Notes: generated by a model not told the origin, from the sequence alone. Shown: positions 17,660-27,954, numbered from the stretch's first letter. The stretch is DNA of 64,000 nt from Vreelandella olivaria (GCF_023507745.1 NZ_JALPZO010000008.1:85665-149664); one strand, 5' to 3'. Numbers and translations are program-made.

Positions 17660-19444
17660 TTAACTATCCAGGGTAAGCGTTTGAAAGGCGTTATAGGCCG
17701 CTATTACTGTTGCCCTTTGAGCAGTATGCGCTTGTAAAAATGCATCACCGGTTACCGTTTCATCTGGGTATTCGGTAATCAACATCAGTGGCGTTAGCTG
17801 GCTGGCATCTTCCAAGATCAGATAGGGGAAACCGTTCAACACCGGGAAGGTCAGTGCCCCTGCATGGGTTTCAAATAGCGCGATTTGAGCATCGTTGAAT
17901 GCGACCAGTCCTGGCACTTGGGCCAGCTGCTGGGTAACGGCCTCGACCAGTTGCACGGCTGCTGCCTCCCAACCTGGCTGATGCCTTAAGATCAAAAAGA
18001 AGCCTTTGGGAATCGTCCACATTTCAAAGCCACGGGGCACGTAGCCGTTTAAGGGCCGTGTCCATTCATGGGCCGGATAACCATGTAAATTGATATGTAA
18101 CCCGGCATTGCTGGCCGCAAAAGCCTGTTCACGTATGGCGTGTTCGAAAGGTTGGCCCAGGGGCTGACTCTGCAGGTCATTGCCAAAGGCGGTATAGCGT
18201 GCCGCATGATGCATATGTCGCGGCTGAGTAGTGACTAGTCTACCCTGCAGCGCGTAGCCATCCGGGTTCTCAAGCGGTGAGATGACAAAGTGAGCTTCTG
18301 GCTGGCAGCTGAGTGTTTGGGCAGCGCGCAGGGCACCGACCACACCCGATGTTTCGTTGGCATGCTGGCCGGCGCTGATAATCACTGCACGATCACAGCC
18401 GCTCAGATAGCGTGCCTCTACCACTCTTCCCGCCCGGGTGGTGGCGTGTAGCGCTTGCCCGCCCAGTTGGGCCAGCAACTGCTCTATTTGCGCAACATCT
18501 ATCGCCTGTTGGGCGGCATCCAGGGTAACCTGTGCGCGTTGAGGCTGCTGCACACTCAAAGCCCGCATGCCTATTTTGATATGTGGCTCATCGCCCTGGG
18601 TTAACACTTCCGGCACAATCTGCCCCGGCTGAATCGAACGATCACCCAGCGCTAAACCCTCACGGTGCTGGAAATACTCCAGGGTGGAGAAATAGAGTTC
18701 CTCATGGAGCGCTTCGGCAAGGCTGATGTGCTCGTCATCCCATGCCAAGCGGCGATCAGCGCAAGGCAGAGTGACACTGACATTGAGCTCTTCAAAATAG
18801 GGCGATGCTGGCGGCCACGACGCTGAAGATACTGTGTCCATGGCAGCCTGGAAAAGCGCTTCATAGTCCGTCTCGACCTTCGACTCACTGACCTCCCCCT
18901 GGGTGGAGATCAGCCTCAGCCAACCGCAGGGTGAGAACTGTGCCTCGCCCACATGATCCTGGTGATGTCGGTTAGGCGCCACCACGACATAGTTCTCCCT
19001 CTGCCCTGTACTGCGCTCCACCCGGACGCGATAGTGGCAGGGATCATGGCTAGGCTCGAAGGTAGGAGACGCGATGCCCTCCCAGTGAAGCGTCACGCCT
19101 TCGGGCAGCAGCGCCGCCAGCGGATAAGCCTCAAGGAGAAAACGGCGCGGCGCCAGCGGTGGCACCGGGTACTCAATCACCAACGACTGCAAAGAGGTCC
19201 AGTCAAACTCCTCTAAGAAGAAATGCACCAGAGGCTTATAGGCACTGCGTATGCGCGCGCTGATACCCACGGCTTCGAAGGCCACTTCCGTTGCCTGGCG
19301 CTCGGCTTGATCATCAAATACCCACGCCTCCAACTGGTAGCCCTGATAGTTCGAGGTGGCGTAGGTATCCAGTAGGGTGCGGGTGGTGCGCGGGAAGGAG
19401 CGCTCTAGCAGCGTCTCACCTTGGGAAGGGTTCATGATACTCAT
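17660..19444 (-). CDS. M14-family-like zinc carboxypeptidase/deacylase linked to a peptide ABC transporter
   Basis: A 594-residue protein without signal peptide. The last 250 residues form an M14-type domain: zinc ligands His361 and Glu364 in GQHANET, His454 in NLHGY, an ENPDGYA stretch at 392-398, and Glu558 in TEYPDE as possible general base. The first 340 residues are an unrecognised N-terminal region, probably beta-rich, that repeats no known domain by eye. The ATG overlaps the permease stop (ATGA at 19441-19444), so it is the last gene of the ABC operon and should act in the cytoplasm on the imported compound. Peptidase, amidase or deacylase activity cannot be told apart. Confidence 0.8.
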   Translation of the reverse strand: MSIMNPSQGETLLERSFPRTTRTLLDTYATSNYQGYQLEAWVFDDQAERQATEVAFEAVGISARIRSAYKPLVHFFLEEFDWTSLQSLVIEYPVPPLAPRRFLLEAYPLAALLPEGVTLHWEGIASPTFEPSHDPCHYRVRVERSTGQRENYVVVAPNRHHQDHVGEAQFSPCGWLRLISTQGEVSESKVETDYEALFQAAMDTVSSASWPPASPYFEELNVSVTLPCADRRLAWDDEHISLAEALHEELYFSTLEYFQHREGLALGDRSIQPGQIVPEVLTQGDEPHIKIGMRALSVQQPQRAQVTLDAAQQAIDVAQIEQLLAQLGGQALHATTRAGRVVEARYLSGCDRAVIISAGQHANETSGVVGALRAAQTLSCQPEAHFVISPLENPDGYALQGRLVTTQPRHMHHAARYTAFGNDLQSQPLGQPFEHAIREQAFAASNAGLHINLHGYPAHEWTRPLNGYVPRGFEMWTIPKGFFLILRHQPGWEAAAVQLVEAVTQQLAQVPGLVAFNDAQIALFETHAGALTFPVLNGFPYLILEDASQLTPLMLITEYPDETVTGDAFLQAHTAQRATVIAAYNAFQTLTLDS

Positions 19445-20295
19445 AAGGAAGTGCGTCCAGTAGGATCAAGAACATCGCGTAACCAGTCACCGAGCAGGTT
19501 CAACCCCAGCACGGTTAATAGAATGGCCAGGCCAGGAAAGACACTGACCCACCATGCTGTTTGCAGATAAGTCCGCCCCTCTGCCAGCATACCACCCCAG
19601 CTGGGAATCACAGGATCTACGCCAAGCCCCAGAAACGTCAGACTGCTTTCCAATAGAATATTGTTGGCCACATTCAAGGTCATTAGCACGATGACCGGAC
19701 CAATTAAGTTAGGCAACAGGTGTTGGAAGAGGATACGCACATCCTTTACCCCGATCGCTTTGGCCGCCAGAATGAACTCACGATCACGCAATGAAAGTAC
19801 CGACCCCCTGACCAATCGTGCGTACTGCACCCACTGGGAAATAATCAGCAGGATAATCATATTGGTCAGGCCGCCACCAATCACAGCGATAAAGGTGATG
19901 GCCAGCAGGATAAAGGGGAGCGCGAGCTGCACATCGGCAAAACGCATAACGATCATATCCAGGAATCCACCATAATAGCCGGCCACCAAGCCCATAAAGA
20001 TGCCAATGACGACCGCTCCCAGGGCTGAGTAAACCCCCACTTTTAATGAGATCTCCCCGCCAATAATGACCCGGGCCAGAACATCGCGGCCCAGCGGATC
20101 AGTCCCCAGTGGAAAACTGGGCTCTACCAGGGGTGGCGTTAGCCGGTAGGCCAAGTTCAGCTCAGACCCACCGCCAGGAAACAGCCAGCCAGAGAAGATG
20201 ACGGCCAGGCCGATACCGCCGATGAGCAGTACACCCAGGATGAATTCCAGGTTTTTGAAGCGTTTCAACTTATTGGTTTTGATAGCTGCCGTCAT
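19441..20295 (-). CDS. Peptide/nickel-type ABC transporter permease (DppC-like)
   Basis: 284 residues; one N-terminal span, a periplasmic loop with FPLGTDPLGRDVLAR, then five spans of the transport domain with the coupling loop EFILAAKAIG. This is the DppC/OppC pattern (LGTDxxGRDV). It starts 2 bp after the DppB-like gene and is translationally coupled to the M14 gene behind it. It pairs with the DppB-like subunit. Confidence 0.93.
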   Translation of the reverse strand: MTAAIKTNKLKRFKNLEFILGVLLIGGIGLAVIFSGWLFPGGGSELNLAYRLTPPLVEPSFPLGTDPLGRDVLARVIIGGEISLKVGVYSALGAVVIGIFMGLVAGYYGGFLDMIVMRFADVQLALPFILLAITFIAVIGGGLTNMIILLIISQWVQYARLVRGSVLSLRDREFILAAKAIGVKDVRILFQHLLPNLIGPVIVLMTLNVANNILLESSLTFLGLGVDPVIPSWGGMLAEGRTYLQTAWWVSVFPGLAILLTVLGLNLLGDWLRDVLDPTGRTSL

Positions 20296-20297
20296 GG

Positions 20298-21221
20298 TTA
20301 TTCCTTGCGCACTCTGGGGTCGACCAAGCCATAAGCGATATCAACGAGAAGGTTGATAGAGATGATCATTAACGAGAGCACGGTGATAACGCCCTGCAAG
20401 ACGGGATAGTCCCGTGCCGACACGGCTTCAAACGCCAAGGTGCCTAAACCAGGCCAATTAAATACTCGCTCCACAACGACGATGCCGCCAAGCAATCCAC
20501 CAAACTGCAAACCGAAATAAGTAATCAATGGAATAGAGCAGTTACGCAGTGCGTGCTTGTAAAGTACAACAGTGTTGGAAAGACCTTTTGCTCGTGCCAC
20601 CATAATGTACTGCGAGCGTAAGGTGTCCAACATGGTGGTTCGCACTAAGCGCACGTTCGTCGCGGTTAGGATAATCCCCATTGTGGCGGCGGGCATAATA
20701 AAGCTGGAGAACCCCTCCATACCACTCGGCGGCAATAAATTGAAAGTGATTGAAAGTAGCAGCACCAGCATAATAGCCAGCCAAAAATTAGGAAAAGAGA
20801 GGCCAATCAGAGAAAAAACCCTAATCATTTGATCTGGCCACCTGCCCCGCGATACGGCCGCCTTAATACCCAGTGGTATCGATACGACGATAGATACAAA
20901 TAGCGAGGCGAAAGCTAACGCCAAGGTGGCTGGTAAAGCGCGTCCAATCAGATCGCTCACCGGAGTACCACCCATAAAACTACGGCCAAAATCACCTACC
21001 ACCAAGCCACGCAGGAAGCCGATGTACTGGGCCAAAAACGATTGATTCAAGCCTAGCGCTTCACGAATCCTGTTTAGATCCGCTTCAGTAATACTGCCCG
21101 CTCCTTGAGCAAGCATCACCGCGGGATCACCGGTTAGCCGGATCGCAAAGGAGACAATCAGCGTTACGGCTATCACCACAAAGATGGCTTGCAGAACTCG
21201 ATATAGAAGAAACTTTGCCAC
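20298..21221 (-). CDS. Peptide/nickel-type ABC transporter permease (DppB-like)
   Basis: 307 residues from a GTG at 21219-21221, which has GAAGAGG six bases ahead and begins AKFLLYRVLQAIFVV, the usual DppB start; the frame extends to 21317 but that would add a non-hydrophobic leader nearly touching the previous gene. It shows GDFGRSFMGG and the coupling loop YIMVARAKGL, and ends VDIAYGLVDPRVR, all DppB-like. It forms the channel with the DppC-like partner. Confidence 0.92.
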   Translation of the reverse strand: MAKFLLYRVLQAIFVVIAVTLIVSFAIRLTGDPAVMLAQGAGSITEADLNRIREALGLNQSFLAQYIGFLRGLVVGDFGRSFMGGTPVSDLIGRALPATLALAFASLFVSIVVSIPLGIKAAVSRGRWPDQMIRVFSLIGLSFPNFWLAIMLVLLLSITFNLLPPSGMEGFSSFIMPAATMGIILTATNVRLVRTTMLDTLRSQYIMVARAKGLSNTVVLYKHALRNCSIPLITYFGLQFGGLLGGIVVVERVFNWPGLGTLAFEAVSARDYPVLQGVITVLSLMIISINLLVDIAYGLVDPRVRKE

Positions 21222-21303
21222 GATGACCTCTTCGCTCTTCAGCCTGTAACGCTGATATGAAGCTCCAGCCGCTATGTGTTCAAGCGGCCGGATTACACGG
21301 CTG

Positions 21304-22833
21304 TCAGTCAGTAACATCCACGTCGGTTAAGCGCATCCGGTTATCCGGGGCGGGCTCAAAGTTCTGCACTCGGTCACGTACACCATACAGGGCATTAATG
21401 CTATATAGCGGCATTTCCAGAGCGCGATCCTGGGTATAACGCGCAATGGCCTGGAGCAGCGCTTCGCGCTCATCTGGATCGGTAATGCTACGCTGGGCCT
21501 GGAGCATCTCATCAAGCTCTGCATCACTGTCGTAGGGATTCCAGCGTTCGCCAGTGTGATACATCAGATAGGCGGTATTATCGAAATCAAATGTCCAGCC
21601 TCCCCATTTCTGCTGAAACATCTCCCCGGTACGCCCCGCCGGAATGATGTCATTGAGCAGCACATTGGTTTCATAAGGCTGGATAGAGACCGTAATACCG
21701 ACCCCTTGCAGGTAAGACGCGACTACCTGGGCGACTTCACCGAAGGTGGAATCATTGCCGCGCACATCAATCTGTACCGTGGCTCCTGGCCCAATACCAG
21801 CCTCGTCCAGCAATTGGCGAGCCTGCTGAGGATCAAAGGGCAACGGTTGCATATCCGGGTCATTGCCAAACGACTGGGCTCCCTGGAAGCTGGCGATCAT
21901 TTCGCCCTCTCCAGCCAGAATGGAGTCGATAATGGCTTGGCGATCCACCGCCATAATCAGTGCTTTTCTGACCCGCTCATCGGCGGTAATGCCTGACTGG
22001 GTGTTAAAGCGAATCGCTTCAACGGTCGGGGAAGGCACACTAACAACGCTAGCATGGGCGTGATTATTAATCGTGTCGATCATGCCAATGGGAATCGTCG
22101 GAGGGATAACGATATCGACACGCCCAGCCTGCAATTCAGCCACCGCGGTGGAGGGTTCGGAGATAAAGCGGTACGTGACTTCGTCAAGCTTTGGCGCGCC
22201 TCCCCAATGGTCAGCATATGCTTCCAGCTTTACATTCTCACGAGGAGTATAGGCCACTACTCTGAAGGGTCCAGTGCCTACCGGATGCGTATTGAAGTGT
22301 TCATCGCCATGCTCGGCCAGATACTCCGGCGGCACAATCATCGCACCATAACCCGCCAGCTTTGTCAGTAGCACCGGGTCAGGCTCGCTAAGATGGAAAT
22401 CGACAGTATAATCATCAATGACTTCGACACTGTCGATAGCCGTGTAGTTTGAGCGCTGCGGACCTTGGGCACCAGCATCACCTAACAACCGATCAAACGT
22501 GAACTTGACCGCCTCGGCATTAAAAGCCTCTCCGTTGTGAAAGGTAACCCCCTCGCGCAGGATAAAACGAATCCGCGTACCGTCATCCAACTCCTCCCAC
22601 TCAGTGGCAAGACCGGGCACCAACTCCATATCAGGGCCGCGATAGGTCAAGCCATCAAAAATATTGGTGGCCACGGCAGCCCAGTTGACCAGGAACGTAT
22701 CGATAGGGTCCCAGCTACCCGGGTCCTGGGGTGAGGCGATCGTTAACGAACCAGCCTGGGCGGAGGTGGAGAAGGCAACGCTCAGAGCCAACCCTGCGAT
22801 GGCACCACTGAGCACACGTTTGGTTCTTTGCAT
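21304..22833 (-). CDS. Peptide-type ABC transporter substrate-binding protein (SBP_bac_5)
   Basis: 509 residues, secreted: signal peptide ending AFSTSAQAG near residue 27. The family signature of extracellular family 5 proteins is present (IRFILREGVTFHNGE, AVKFTFDRLL, HPVGTGPFRV). These proteins bind di/oligopeptides, nickel-chelates, glutathione, opines or sugars; the sequence does not decide. It lies between the fused ATPase gene and the permeases. The M14 enzyme at the operon end suggests a ligand with an amide or peptide bond. Confidence 0.92.
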   Translation of the reverse strand: MQRTKRVLSGAIAGLALSVAFSTSAQAGSLTIASPQDPGSWDPIDTFLVNWAAVATNIFDGLTYRGPDMELVPGLATEWEELDDGTRIRFILREGVTFHNGEAFNAEAVKFTFDRLLGDAGAQGPQRSNYTAIDSVEVIDDYTVDFHLSEPDPVLLTKLAGYGAMIVPPEYLAEHGDEHFNTHPVGTGPFRVVAYTPRENVKLEAYADHWGGAPKLDEVTYRFISEPSTAVAELQAGRVDIVIPPTIPIGMIDTINNHAHASVVSVPSPTVEAIRFNTQSGITADERVRKALIMAVDRQAIIDSILAGEGEMIASFQGAQSFGNDPDMQPLPFDPQQARQLLDEAGIGPGATVQIDVRGNDSTFGEVAQVVASYLQGVGITVSIQPYETNVLLNDIIPAGRTGEMFQQKWGGWTFDFDNTAYLMYHTGERWNPYDSDAELDEMLQAQRSITDPDEREALLQAIARYTQDRALEMPLYSINALYGVRDRVQNFEPAPDNRMRLTDVDVTD

Positions 22834-22926
22834 GGGTGTTCACTCCTGTTTTTTATCACCAGCCTTGCTATCGGATGATGAGCAAGGCGCTTTTGAGTCA
22901 CATAGTGCTATTGGTTAGGCAATCGG

Positions 22927-24777
22927 TTACGACACCAAACGATGCCCGCTGGCCTCTTGGGCGGCAAAATGCCCTTCAGCCACCTGCTTTAACAACAAAT
23001 GCTCGGGCTCGTCACCCACTTTACGAATGGGGCTAAGAATATCGCCCTGTAGCAATACACGCTCTCGCCGCTGGGAGGGGTCAGCCACGGGCACCGCACT
23101 CAAAAGCTTCCGGGTGTAAGCATGGTGAGGAGTATCAAACACCGCTCGACGCGAGCCCAGCTCTACCACTTGGCCAAGGTGTAAAACCGCCACGCGGTGG
23201 CTCATTTTTTCCACTACTGCCATGTCGTGGCTAATGAACAGATAGGCTAAACCTTCGTCCTGTTGCAGCTCCATCAATAGATGAATGATCTGTGCCTGAA
23301 TAGAGACATCAAGTGCCGATAACGCTTCATCGGCAATGATTAACTTGGGCTTAGATGCCAAAGCGCGAGCGATACAGATGCGCTGGCGCTGGCCTCCGGA
23401 AAACTCATGGGGGTAACGTTCAGCCTGATCCGCGCTTAAGCCAACACGCTCCAACAGTTGATCAATACGTTGCCGTATCGCCTTGGAACCGTGCAGCAGA
23501 CCATGCGTGCGGATAGGCTCAGCTATCGAAAACCCGACCGTCTTGCGTGGATCCAGCGAGGCAAACGGGTCTTGAAAGATGTACTGAATCTCTTGACGCA
23601 GGCGCATCTTTTCTGCCCGCGACATATCAGCAACAGCCTTACCACCAAAACGTACCGTACCGCTGGTGCTTTCCTGAAGCTGTTGAATGGTGCGTCCAAT
23701 AGTTGATTTTCCAGAGCCGGACTCCCCCACCAGCGCCAAGGTTTCACCGGGAAAAATAGTAAAACTAACGTTCTCAACCGCATGTACGCGATGACTGATG
23801 CCGCCAAAAAAGCCTTTACGGATATCGAAACGAGTGACCAGGTTTTCTACTTCTACAACGGGAGTGACATCAAGTTTGGCGGTATCCTGCCGTCGGCTTT
23901 CACCACGCGTATGTGTAATATCACCCTTCAGTTCGACTAAAGGCTCCATACGAGGCAGATCTTCACCCTGCATACTCCCAAGCTTAGGCACCGCCGCTAA
24001 CAGCGCTTGAGTATAGGGATGCTGGGGGCGGGCGAATATCTCCTCTACCGCTGCTTCCTCAACCTTTTCGCCATGGCGCATGACTACCACTTGATCAGCC
24101 ATTTCGGCTACCACCCCCATATCATGGGTGATGAAGATAACCGCCATCCCCAGTTCCTGCTGCAGGTCGCGCATGATGGTGAGAATTTGGGCCTGGATTG
24201 TTACGTCGAGCGCCGTCGTGGGCTCATCCGCTACTAGCACCTTAGGACGGCACGCCAGCGCCATGGCAATCATCACCCGCTGGCGCATGCCGCCTGACAA
24301 CTGGTGAGGGTAGCGTTTTAATAGCGCTTCAGCATCGGCCAGGCGCACCAGCTTCAACAGTTTTACTGCTTCAGCTCGGGCCGAAGCCTGAGTGTGCTTT
24401 TCGTGTAACACCAGCACTTCAGTGATCTGATCGCCGATCGTATAAACGGGATTTAGCGAGGTCATCGGCTCCTGAAAGATCATGGCAATATCCTTACCAC
24501 GTATCTTGCGCATCGCCTTATCAGAAAGCTGGGTAAGATCTTGCACATCGCCATGGGCATCGCGGTGGAAAAGAATTGATCCCTCGGTAATCTCAGCGTT
24601 CATGTACTCAACCAAGCGCATGATGGCCAGAGAAGTCACCGATTTACCCGAACCGGACTCACCGACAATAGCCGTTGTTTTTCCCGGATAAACCTCAAAA
24701 CTGAGGTTCTTAACCACTCGATTGGAACCAAAGTTAACGCTCAAGGAGCGAACTGATAGCGCGGGTGTCGTTGTCAC
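22927..24777 (-). CDS. Fused dual ATP-binding subunit of the peptide-type ABC transporter (DppD-DppF fusion)
   Basis: 616 residues with two complete ABC domains: Walker A GESGSGKS near 39 and again near 355, signatures LSGGMRQRV and FSGGQRQRI, Walker [14 protein letters not shown] and [13 protein letters not shown]. The linker between them (about 270-320) is charged. This one-gene arrangement matches GsiA/YejF-type transporters rather than separate dppD and dppF. It is the first gene of the leftward operon ATPase-SBP-permease-permease-M14, an order with the ATPase first that differs from classical dpp. Confidence 0.93.
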   Translation of the reverse strand: MTTTPALSVRSLSVNFGSNRVVKNLSFEVYPGKTTAIVGESGSGKSVTSLAIMRLVEYMNAEITEGSILFHRDAHGDVQDLTQLSDKAMRKIRGKDIAMIFQEPMTSLNPVYTIGDQITEVLVLHEKHTQASARAEAVKLLKLVRLADAEALLKRYPHQLSGGMRQRVMIAMALACRPKVLVADEPTTALDVTIQAQILTIMRDLQQELGMAVIFITHDMGVVAEMADQVVVMRHGEKVEEAAVEEIFARPQHPYTQALLAAVPKLGSMQGEDLPRMEPLVELKGDITHTRGESRRQDTAKLDVTPVVEVENLVTRFDIRKGFFGGISHRVHAVENVSFTIFPGETLALVGESGSGKSTIGRTIQQLQESTSGTVRFGGKAVADMSRAEKMRLRQEIQYIFQDPFASLDPRKTVGFSIAEPIRTHGLLHGSKAIRQRIDQLLERVGLSADQAERYPHEFSGGQRQRICIARALASKPKLIIADEALSALDVSIQAQIIHLLMELQQDEGLAYLFISHDMAVVEKMSHRVAVLHLGQVVELGSRRAVFDTPHHAYTRKLLSAVPVADPSQRRERVLLQGDILSPIRKVGDEPEHLLLKQVAEGHFAAQEASGHRLVS

Positions 24778-24985
24778 AAGTTGCCATGCTCCCTACTTAT
24801 GGGCAGCGTTCTCTTTATGCTTGAAGCTTGCTGCCTAGAGCCTGCCTAAACCATTAGTCGTGTTGTATAGCGGGTCGATTCAAACTACTTATCATGTTCG
24901 ACTTTTGTCAACCCATCATTAATCAGCGCCCACTCATCTCTACTGCCGATATAGTTTTTGACGCACGGGCAATTATGCTGGACAC

Positions 24986-25017
24986 AAAAAACTCCCTATA
25001 GGGAAGGGAGTTTTTTT
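24986..25017. terminator. Bidirectional hairpin terminator
   Basis: A run of A and ACTCCC (24991-24996), a 9-base loop, GGGAGT (25006-25011) and seven T. It lies between the small gene at 25066 (read leftward) and the start of the ABC operon, so it should end the small gene's transcript. The 210 bp between it and the ABC start codon contain a TTGACA on the minus strand but no convincing -10. Confidence 0.8.
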
Positions 25018-25065
25018 ATTCCGCTATTTCATGACGATGACTGACTATCGAAGTAACCCCATCAC

Positions 25066-25413
25066 CTATCCCACCCGATGCTGCTTTAGCACGGTAAAGC
25101 CCCTTTCTTCTTCATTTTGAGGCTGAACGGGCACTTGACGCGTGCCAGCCAGCAGATACCATTCCGCTTCTGTGAGACAGTGCTGGCACCAGTGGCCAAG
25201 GGCAGCGGCGCTCTCTTCACGGGTTAGCTGGCCACCACGAAAGTCGTGGGCGAGCAGTAATAAATTCTGGCGGGCGGTGCGAGCACGGGCATTCCCACCG
25301 TGCACCTTGGAAAGTGGACAGCGTCGATCGTAGGCCGCGTTGGTTAATGCATTTAACCAACGCTCCAATTCATGCGCCTGAATACCGCCGTAAACGGCCA
25401 AACTGCACTCCAT
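25066..25413 (-). CDS. Hypothetical protein, 115 residues
   Basis: I do not recognise this protein. It is soluble-looking, with no signal peptide or membrane span, and has four cysteines, two of them in a W-CQHC cluster near residue 75, and a basic patch KVHGGNARARTARQN. The helical pattern LTREESAAALGHWCQHCLTEAEWYL is seen in pieces and could be a small alpha-helical domain. No clear ribosome site precedes the ATG. It is a monocistronic gene between a terminator and the LysR gene. It may be real because the reading frame has a coherent composition; a spurious frame is not excluded. Confidence 0.5.
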   Translation of the reverse strand: MECSLAVYGGIQAHELERWLNALTNAAYDRRCPLSKVHGGNARARTARQNLLLLAHDFRGGQLTREESAAALGHWCQHCLTEAEWYLLAGTRQVPVQPQNEEERGFTVLKQHRVG

Positions 25414-25577
25414 GCTGAGCGGTTAATAATTGAGCGAGCGCACCCGAGGGTGACACTAAGCGAAAAGGACGTAAGACTGCCCGATTTTGAGATAACTGTC
25501 ACCTTTTGCCAGCTGCGCTGCACCGAAACGCCTAGCTCATACTATACCTGCTAATCGCTTAAAATGATTTTTAAACG

Positions 25578-26483
25578 TCAGTAATTCATCAGCGTCTCTT
25601 TCGCTTTTCGCTTAAGAGAAGCCAACACTTTAGACTCATGCCACTCTGGGCGATACACAATTCCAAAACCAAACGACAATGCAGGAACGAACGGAAGCAC
25701 CTTGACACGGCTGTATTGAGAAAGCTGATCTTTCGCAGTAATGGGGTTAATCACTGTTACGCCGACATCGTTGGCCACCAACGCACTGATAGTACCGATA
25801 TTGGCTTCCGTTTTACCGGCAATTTTTACACCGTGCTCGGCCACCAGTTCCAGCAGCGGATTCGTGCTGATACTTGGCTGATTGCTGATAACCAAATGCT
25901 GACCACGCAAGTCGCTGACTTCAATGATGTCATGTTTGGCTAACTCAAGCTTTTCTGGCACTAGCGCCACCGCTTCTGTTACCAGCAGCGTTTCTGTGAA
26001 CAGCTGGGGCGAAGTGGCTGGCAACGTGATAAAGCCAATATCAGCATGGCTTGACTCCACCGCGCTCTGCACATCGTGGCTCGACATCATATCCAGGCTA
26101 ATACTTATCCGGCTATTGTCAGCCAGTAATGCTGCCACCACCTGAGGCACAAAACCGAAACATAGCCCAGGAATCGCTGCAATCCTCAAACGTGATGTGC
26201 CGAACTCCTTAAGCGCCAGCACGCTATGGCGCAACTCTTCAATATTTCCCATCAGCCTTAGAATTTCATCGTATAGCTCGCGTGCTTCAGGCGTTGCTAG
26301 CAAACGGTTCTTTTCACGCAGAAAGAGTTGAATCCCCAGATTCTCTTCAAGCTGTGCCAGCGAGCGACTCACCCCCGATTGCGTCATGCCGAGAAGGCGT
26401 GCAGTACCTGAAGCGCTCCCCACTTCGTACAGTGTCTTAAAAGTTGCTAATGCTTTCAACGAGTTAATGGTTACCTCAGGCAT
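25578..26483 (-). CDS. LysR-family transcriptional regulator
   Basis: 301 residues with the N-terminal winged helix (about 5-65: SLKALATFKTLYEVGSASGTA in pieces, TQSGVSRSLAQLEE) and the C-terminal periplasmic-binding-like effector domain. Divergent from the aminotransferase operon across 109 bp, it is the natural candidate to control that operon in response to a substrate or intermediate. Related in style to NocR/OccR-type regulators of amino acid and opine use (VSRSLAQLE, GLCFGFVPQ), though that is a loose resemblance. Confidence 0.92.
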   Translation of the reverse strand: MPEVTINSLKALATFKTLYEVGSASGTARLLGMTQSGVSRSLAQLEENLGIQLFLREKNRLLATPEARELYDEILRLMGNIEELRHSVLALKEFGTSRLRIAAIPGLCFGFVPQVVAALLADNSRISISLDMMSSHDVQSAVESSHADIGFITLPATSPQLFTETLLVTEAVALVPEKLELAKHDIIEVSDLRGQHLVISNQPSISTNPLLELVAEHGVKIAGKTEANIGTISALVANDVGVTVINPITAKDQLSQYSRVKVLPFVPALSFGFGIVYRPEWHESKVLASLKRKAKETLMNY

Positions 26484-26516
26484 GATTTTTACTCATTGAT
26501 ATTAGAAAAACGATCA

Positions 26517-26530
26517 TATATTGAAATATA
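26517..26530. promoter_or_regulatory. AT-rich dyad between LysR gene and its divergent operon
   Basis: TATAT, four bases, ATATA forms a 5-4-5 inverted repeat in the centre of the 109-bp divergent region, 34 bp from the LysR start and 63 bp from the aminotransferase start. Position fits a LysR operator; the match to the T-N11-A rule is imperfect. Confidence 0.3.
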
Positions 26531-26592
26531 GTAACAAGCCTACCTAGACTGCAAGAGCGATTTTTCACCACACCATAAAGACGGAAAACCTG

Positions 26593-27954
26593 ATGACCGA
26601 CTCTCCGCTGTTCTACCAGGCAGGCCCTGTCCTGCCGGAGGTCAGCCATGCTGATGGCGTCATGCTCTGGGATACCCAGGGCAACGATTATCTGGATGGC
26701 TGTTCCGGGGCCATCTCTTGCAACCTGGGTCATGGCCGTCAGGATATTCGTGATGCCATGCTCGCCCAGATGGGCAAGGTAGCCTTCACCTATCGCACTC
26801 AGTTTGAGAGCCCCCCCGCCATTGCGCTTGGCAACCAACTGGTCGAGCTGTTTGACGCTGAACTGGGCAAAGTGTTTTTCATCTCCAGCGGCTCCGAGGC
26901 GGTGGAGTCTGCTATCAAACTGGCGCGGCAATACTTTTTCGCTTTGGGCCAGCCCCAGCGCCAGCGGTTCGTTTCGCTGCGCCCTTCTTACCACGGCAGC
27001 ACCATGGGAGCACTGGGCATGACCGGCTATCACCCCTTGGAAGCGCCTTTCACCAGCATGACACACGCTTCCATCAAAGTGCCGGGACCAGATTACTATC
27101 GTCATCAGGATAGTAATGACGATACCCACGTCGACCGTGTGCTGGCAGAAACCCGCGCAGCCATGGAATCCGCCGGGCCTGAATCTCTGATTGGTTTTGT
27201 ACTGGAGCCGATAGGTGGTGCCAGCACGGGCGCACGGTTGTTAGGAAAGCGTTACCTGCAGGGCATCCGTGCCCTGTGCGATGAATTTGGTTGCCTGCTG
27301 ATTGCCGATGAAGTCCTCACTGGCATTGGTCGTACAGGCACTTGGTTCGCCTGCCAGCATTACGATGTGGTGCCGGACATTCTGGTCACTGCGAAAGGAT
27401 TGGGCGCTGGCTACTACCCGATTGGCGCGATGCTCGCCCGTAGCTCTATCGTCGCGGCAGTTATGGCCAGCGGAGGCTTCCTACACGGCCACACCTATGC
27501 TGGCAATCCATTGGCCTGTGCCACCGGTCTGGCAGTGATCGAGGCCATTATACGCGACAACCTACTGCAAAATACCCGCCAGCGCGGTGCGCAGTTGGAA
27601 GCCGGGTTGCGGCAGCTTGCCGAGCGCTACGACTGGGTCGGTCATGTGCGTGGCACAGGCCTGTTATGGGGTATCGAGCTGGTCGCTGATAGTACTTCAC
27701 GCCAGCCCTTCCCTGCCGAACAAAACCGTTTCGCCCAGATCACGGCATTGGCCAAACAGGAAGGCCTGCTGATCTACCCCCGCCGCACCCTGGATGGCAT
27801 TGCCGGCGACCACTTCCTGGTCTGCCCGCCGCTGACCATTCAGGCCCAGGAAGTCGACACCCTGCTGGAACGCCTGGAGCGCGCCATGGCGCGTTTTGAT
27901 CAAGCACTTACCACGTCTTCTGTCCGGTACACACAATCCACCCGAGAGAGCTGA
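26593..27954 (+). CDS. Class III PLP-dependent aminotransferase
   Basis: 453 residues, fold type I omega-transaminase family. Visible are the N-terminal GCSGAISCNLGH, cofactor phosphate loop SSGSEAVESAIKLAR, the aspartate segment LLIADEVLTGIGRTG and the Schiff-base Lys in TAKGLGAGYYP, then GHTYAGNPLACA. This family moves amino groups from non-alpha positions (omega- or beta-amino acids, diamines) to 2-oxoglutarate or pyruvate. It leads an operon with CoA-transferase, deacylase and thiolase genes, suggesting that the keto acid it makes is then activated and cleaved. Substrate not readable. Confidence 0.93.
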   Translation: MTDSPLFYQAGPVLPEVSHADGVMLWDTQGNDYLDGCSGAISCNLGHGRQDIRDAMLAQMGKVAFTYRTQFESPPAIALGNQLVELFDAELGKVFFISSGSEAVESAIKLARQYFFALGQPQRQRFVSLRPSYHGSTMGALGMTGYHPLEAPFTSMTHASIKVPGPDYYRHQDSNDDTHVDRVLAETRAAMESAGPESLIGFVLEPIGGASTGARLLGKRYLQGIRALCDEFGCLLIADEVLTGIGRTGTWFACQHYDVVPDILVTAKGLGAGYYPIGAMLARSSIVAAVMASGGFLHGHTYAGNPLACATGLAVIEAIIRDNLLQNTRQRGAQLEAGLRQLAERYDWVGHVRGTGLLWGIELVADSTSRQPFPAEQNRFAQITALAKQEGLLIYPRRTLDGIAGDHFLVCPPLTIQAQEVDTLLERLERAMARFDQALTTSSVRYTQSTRES

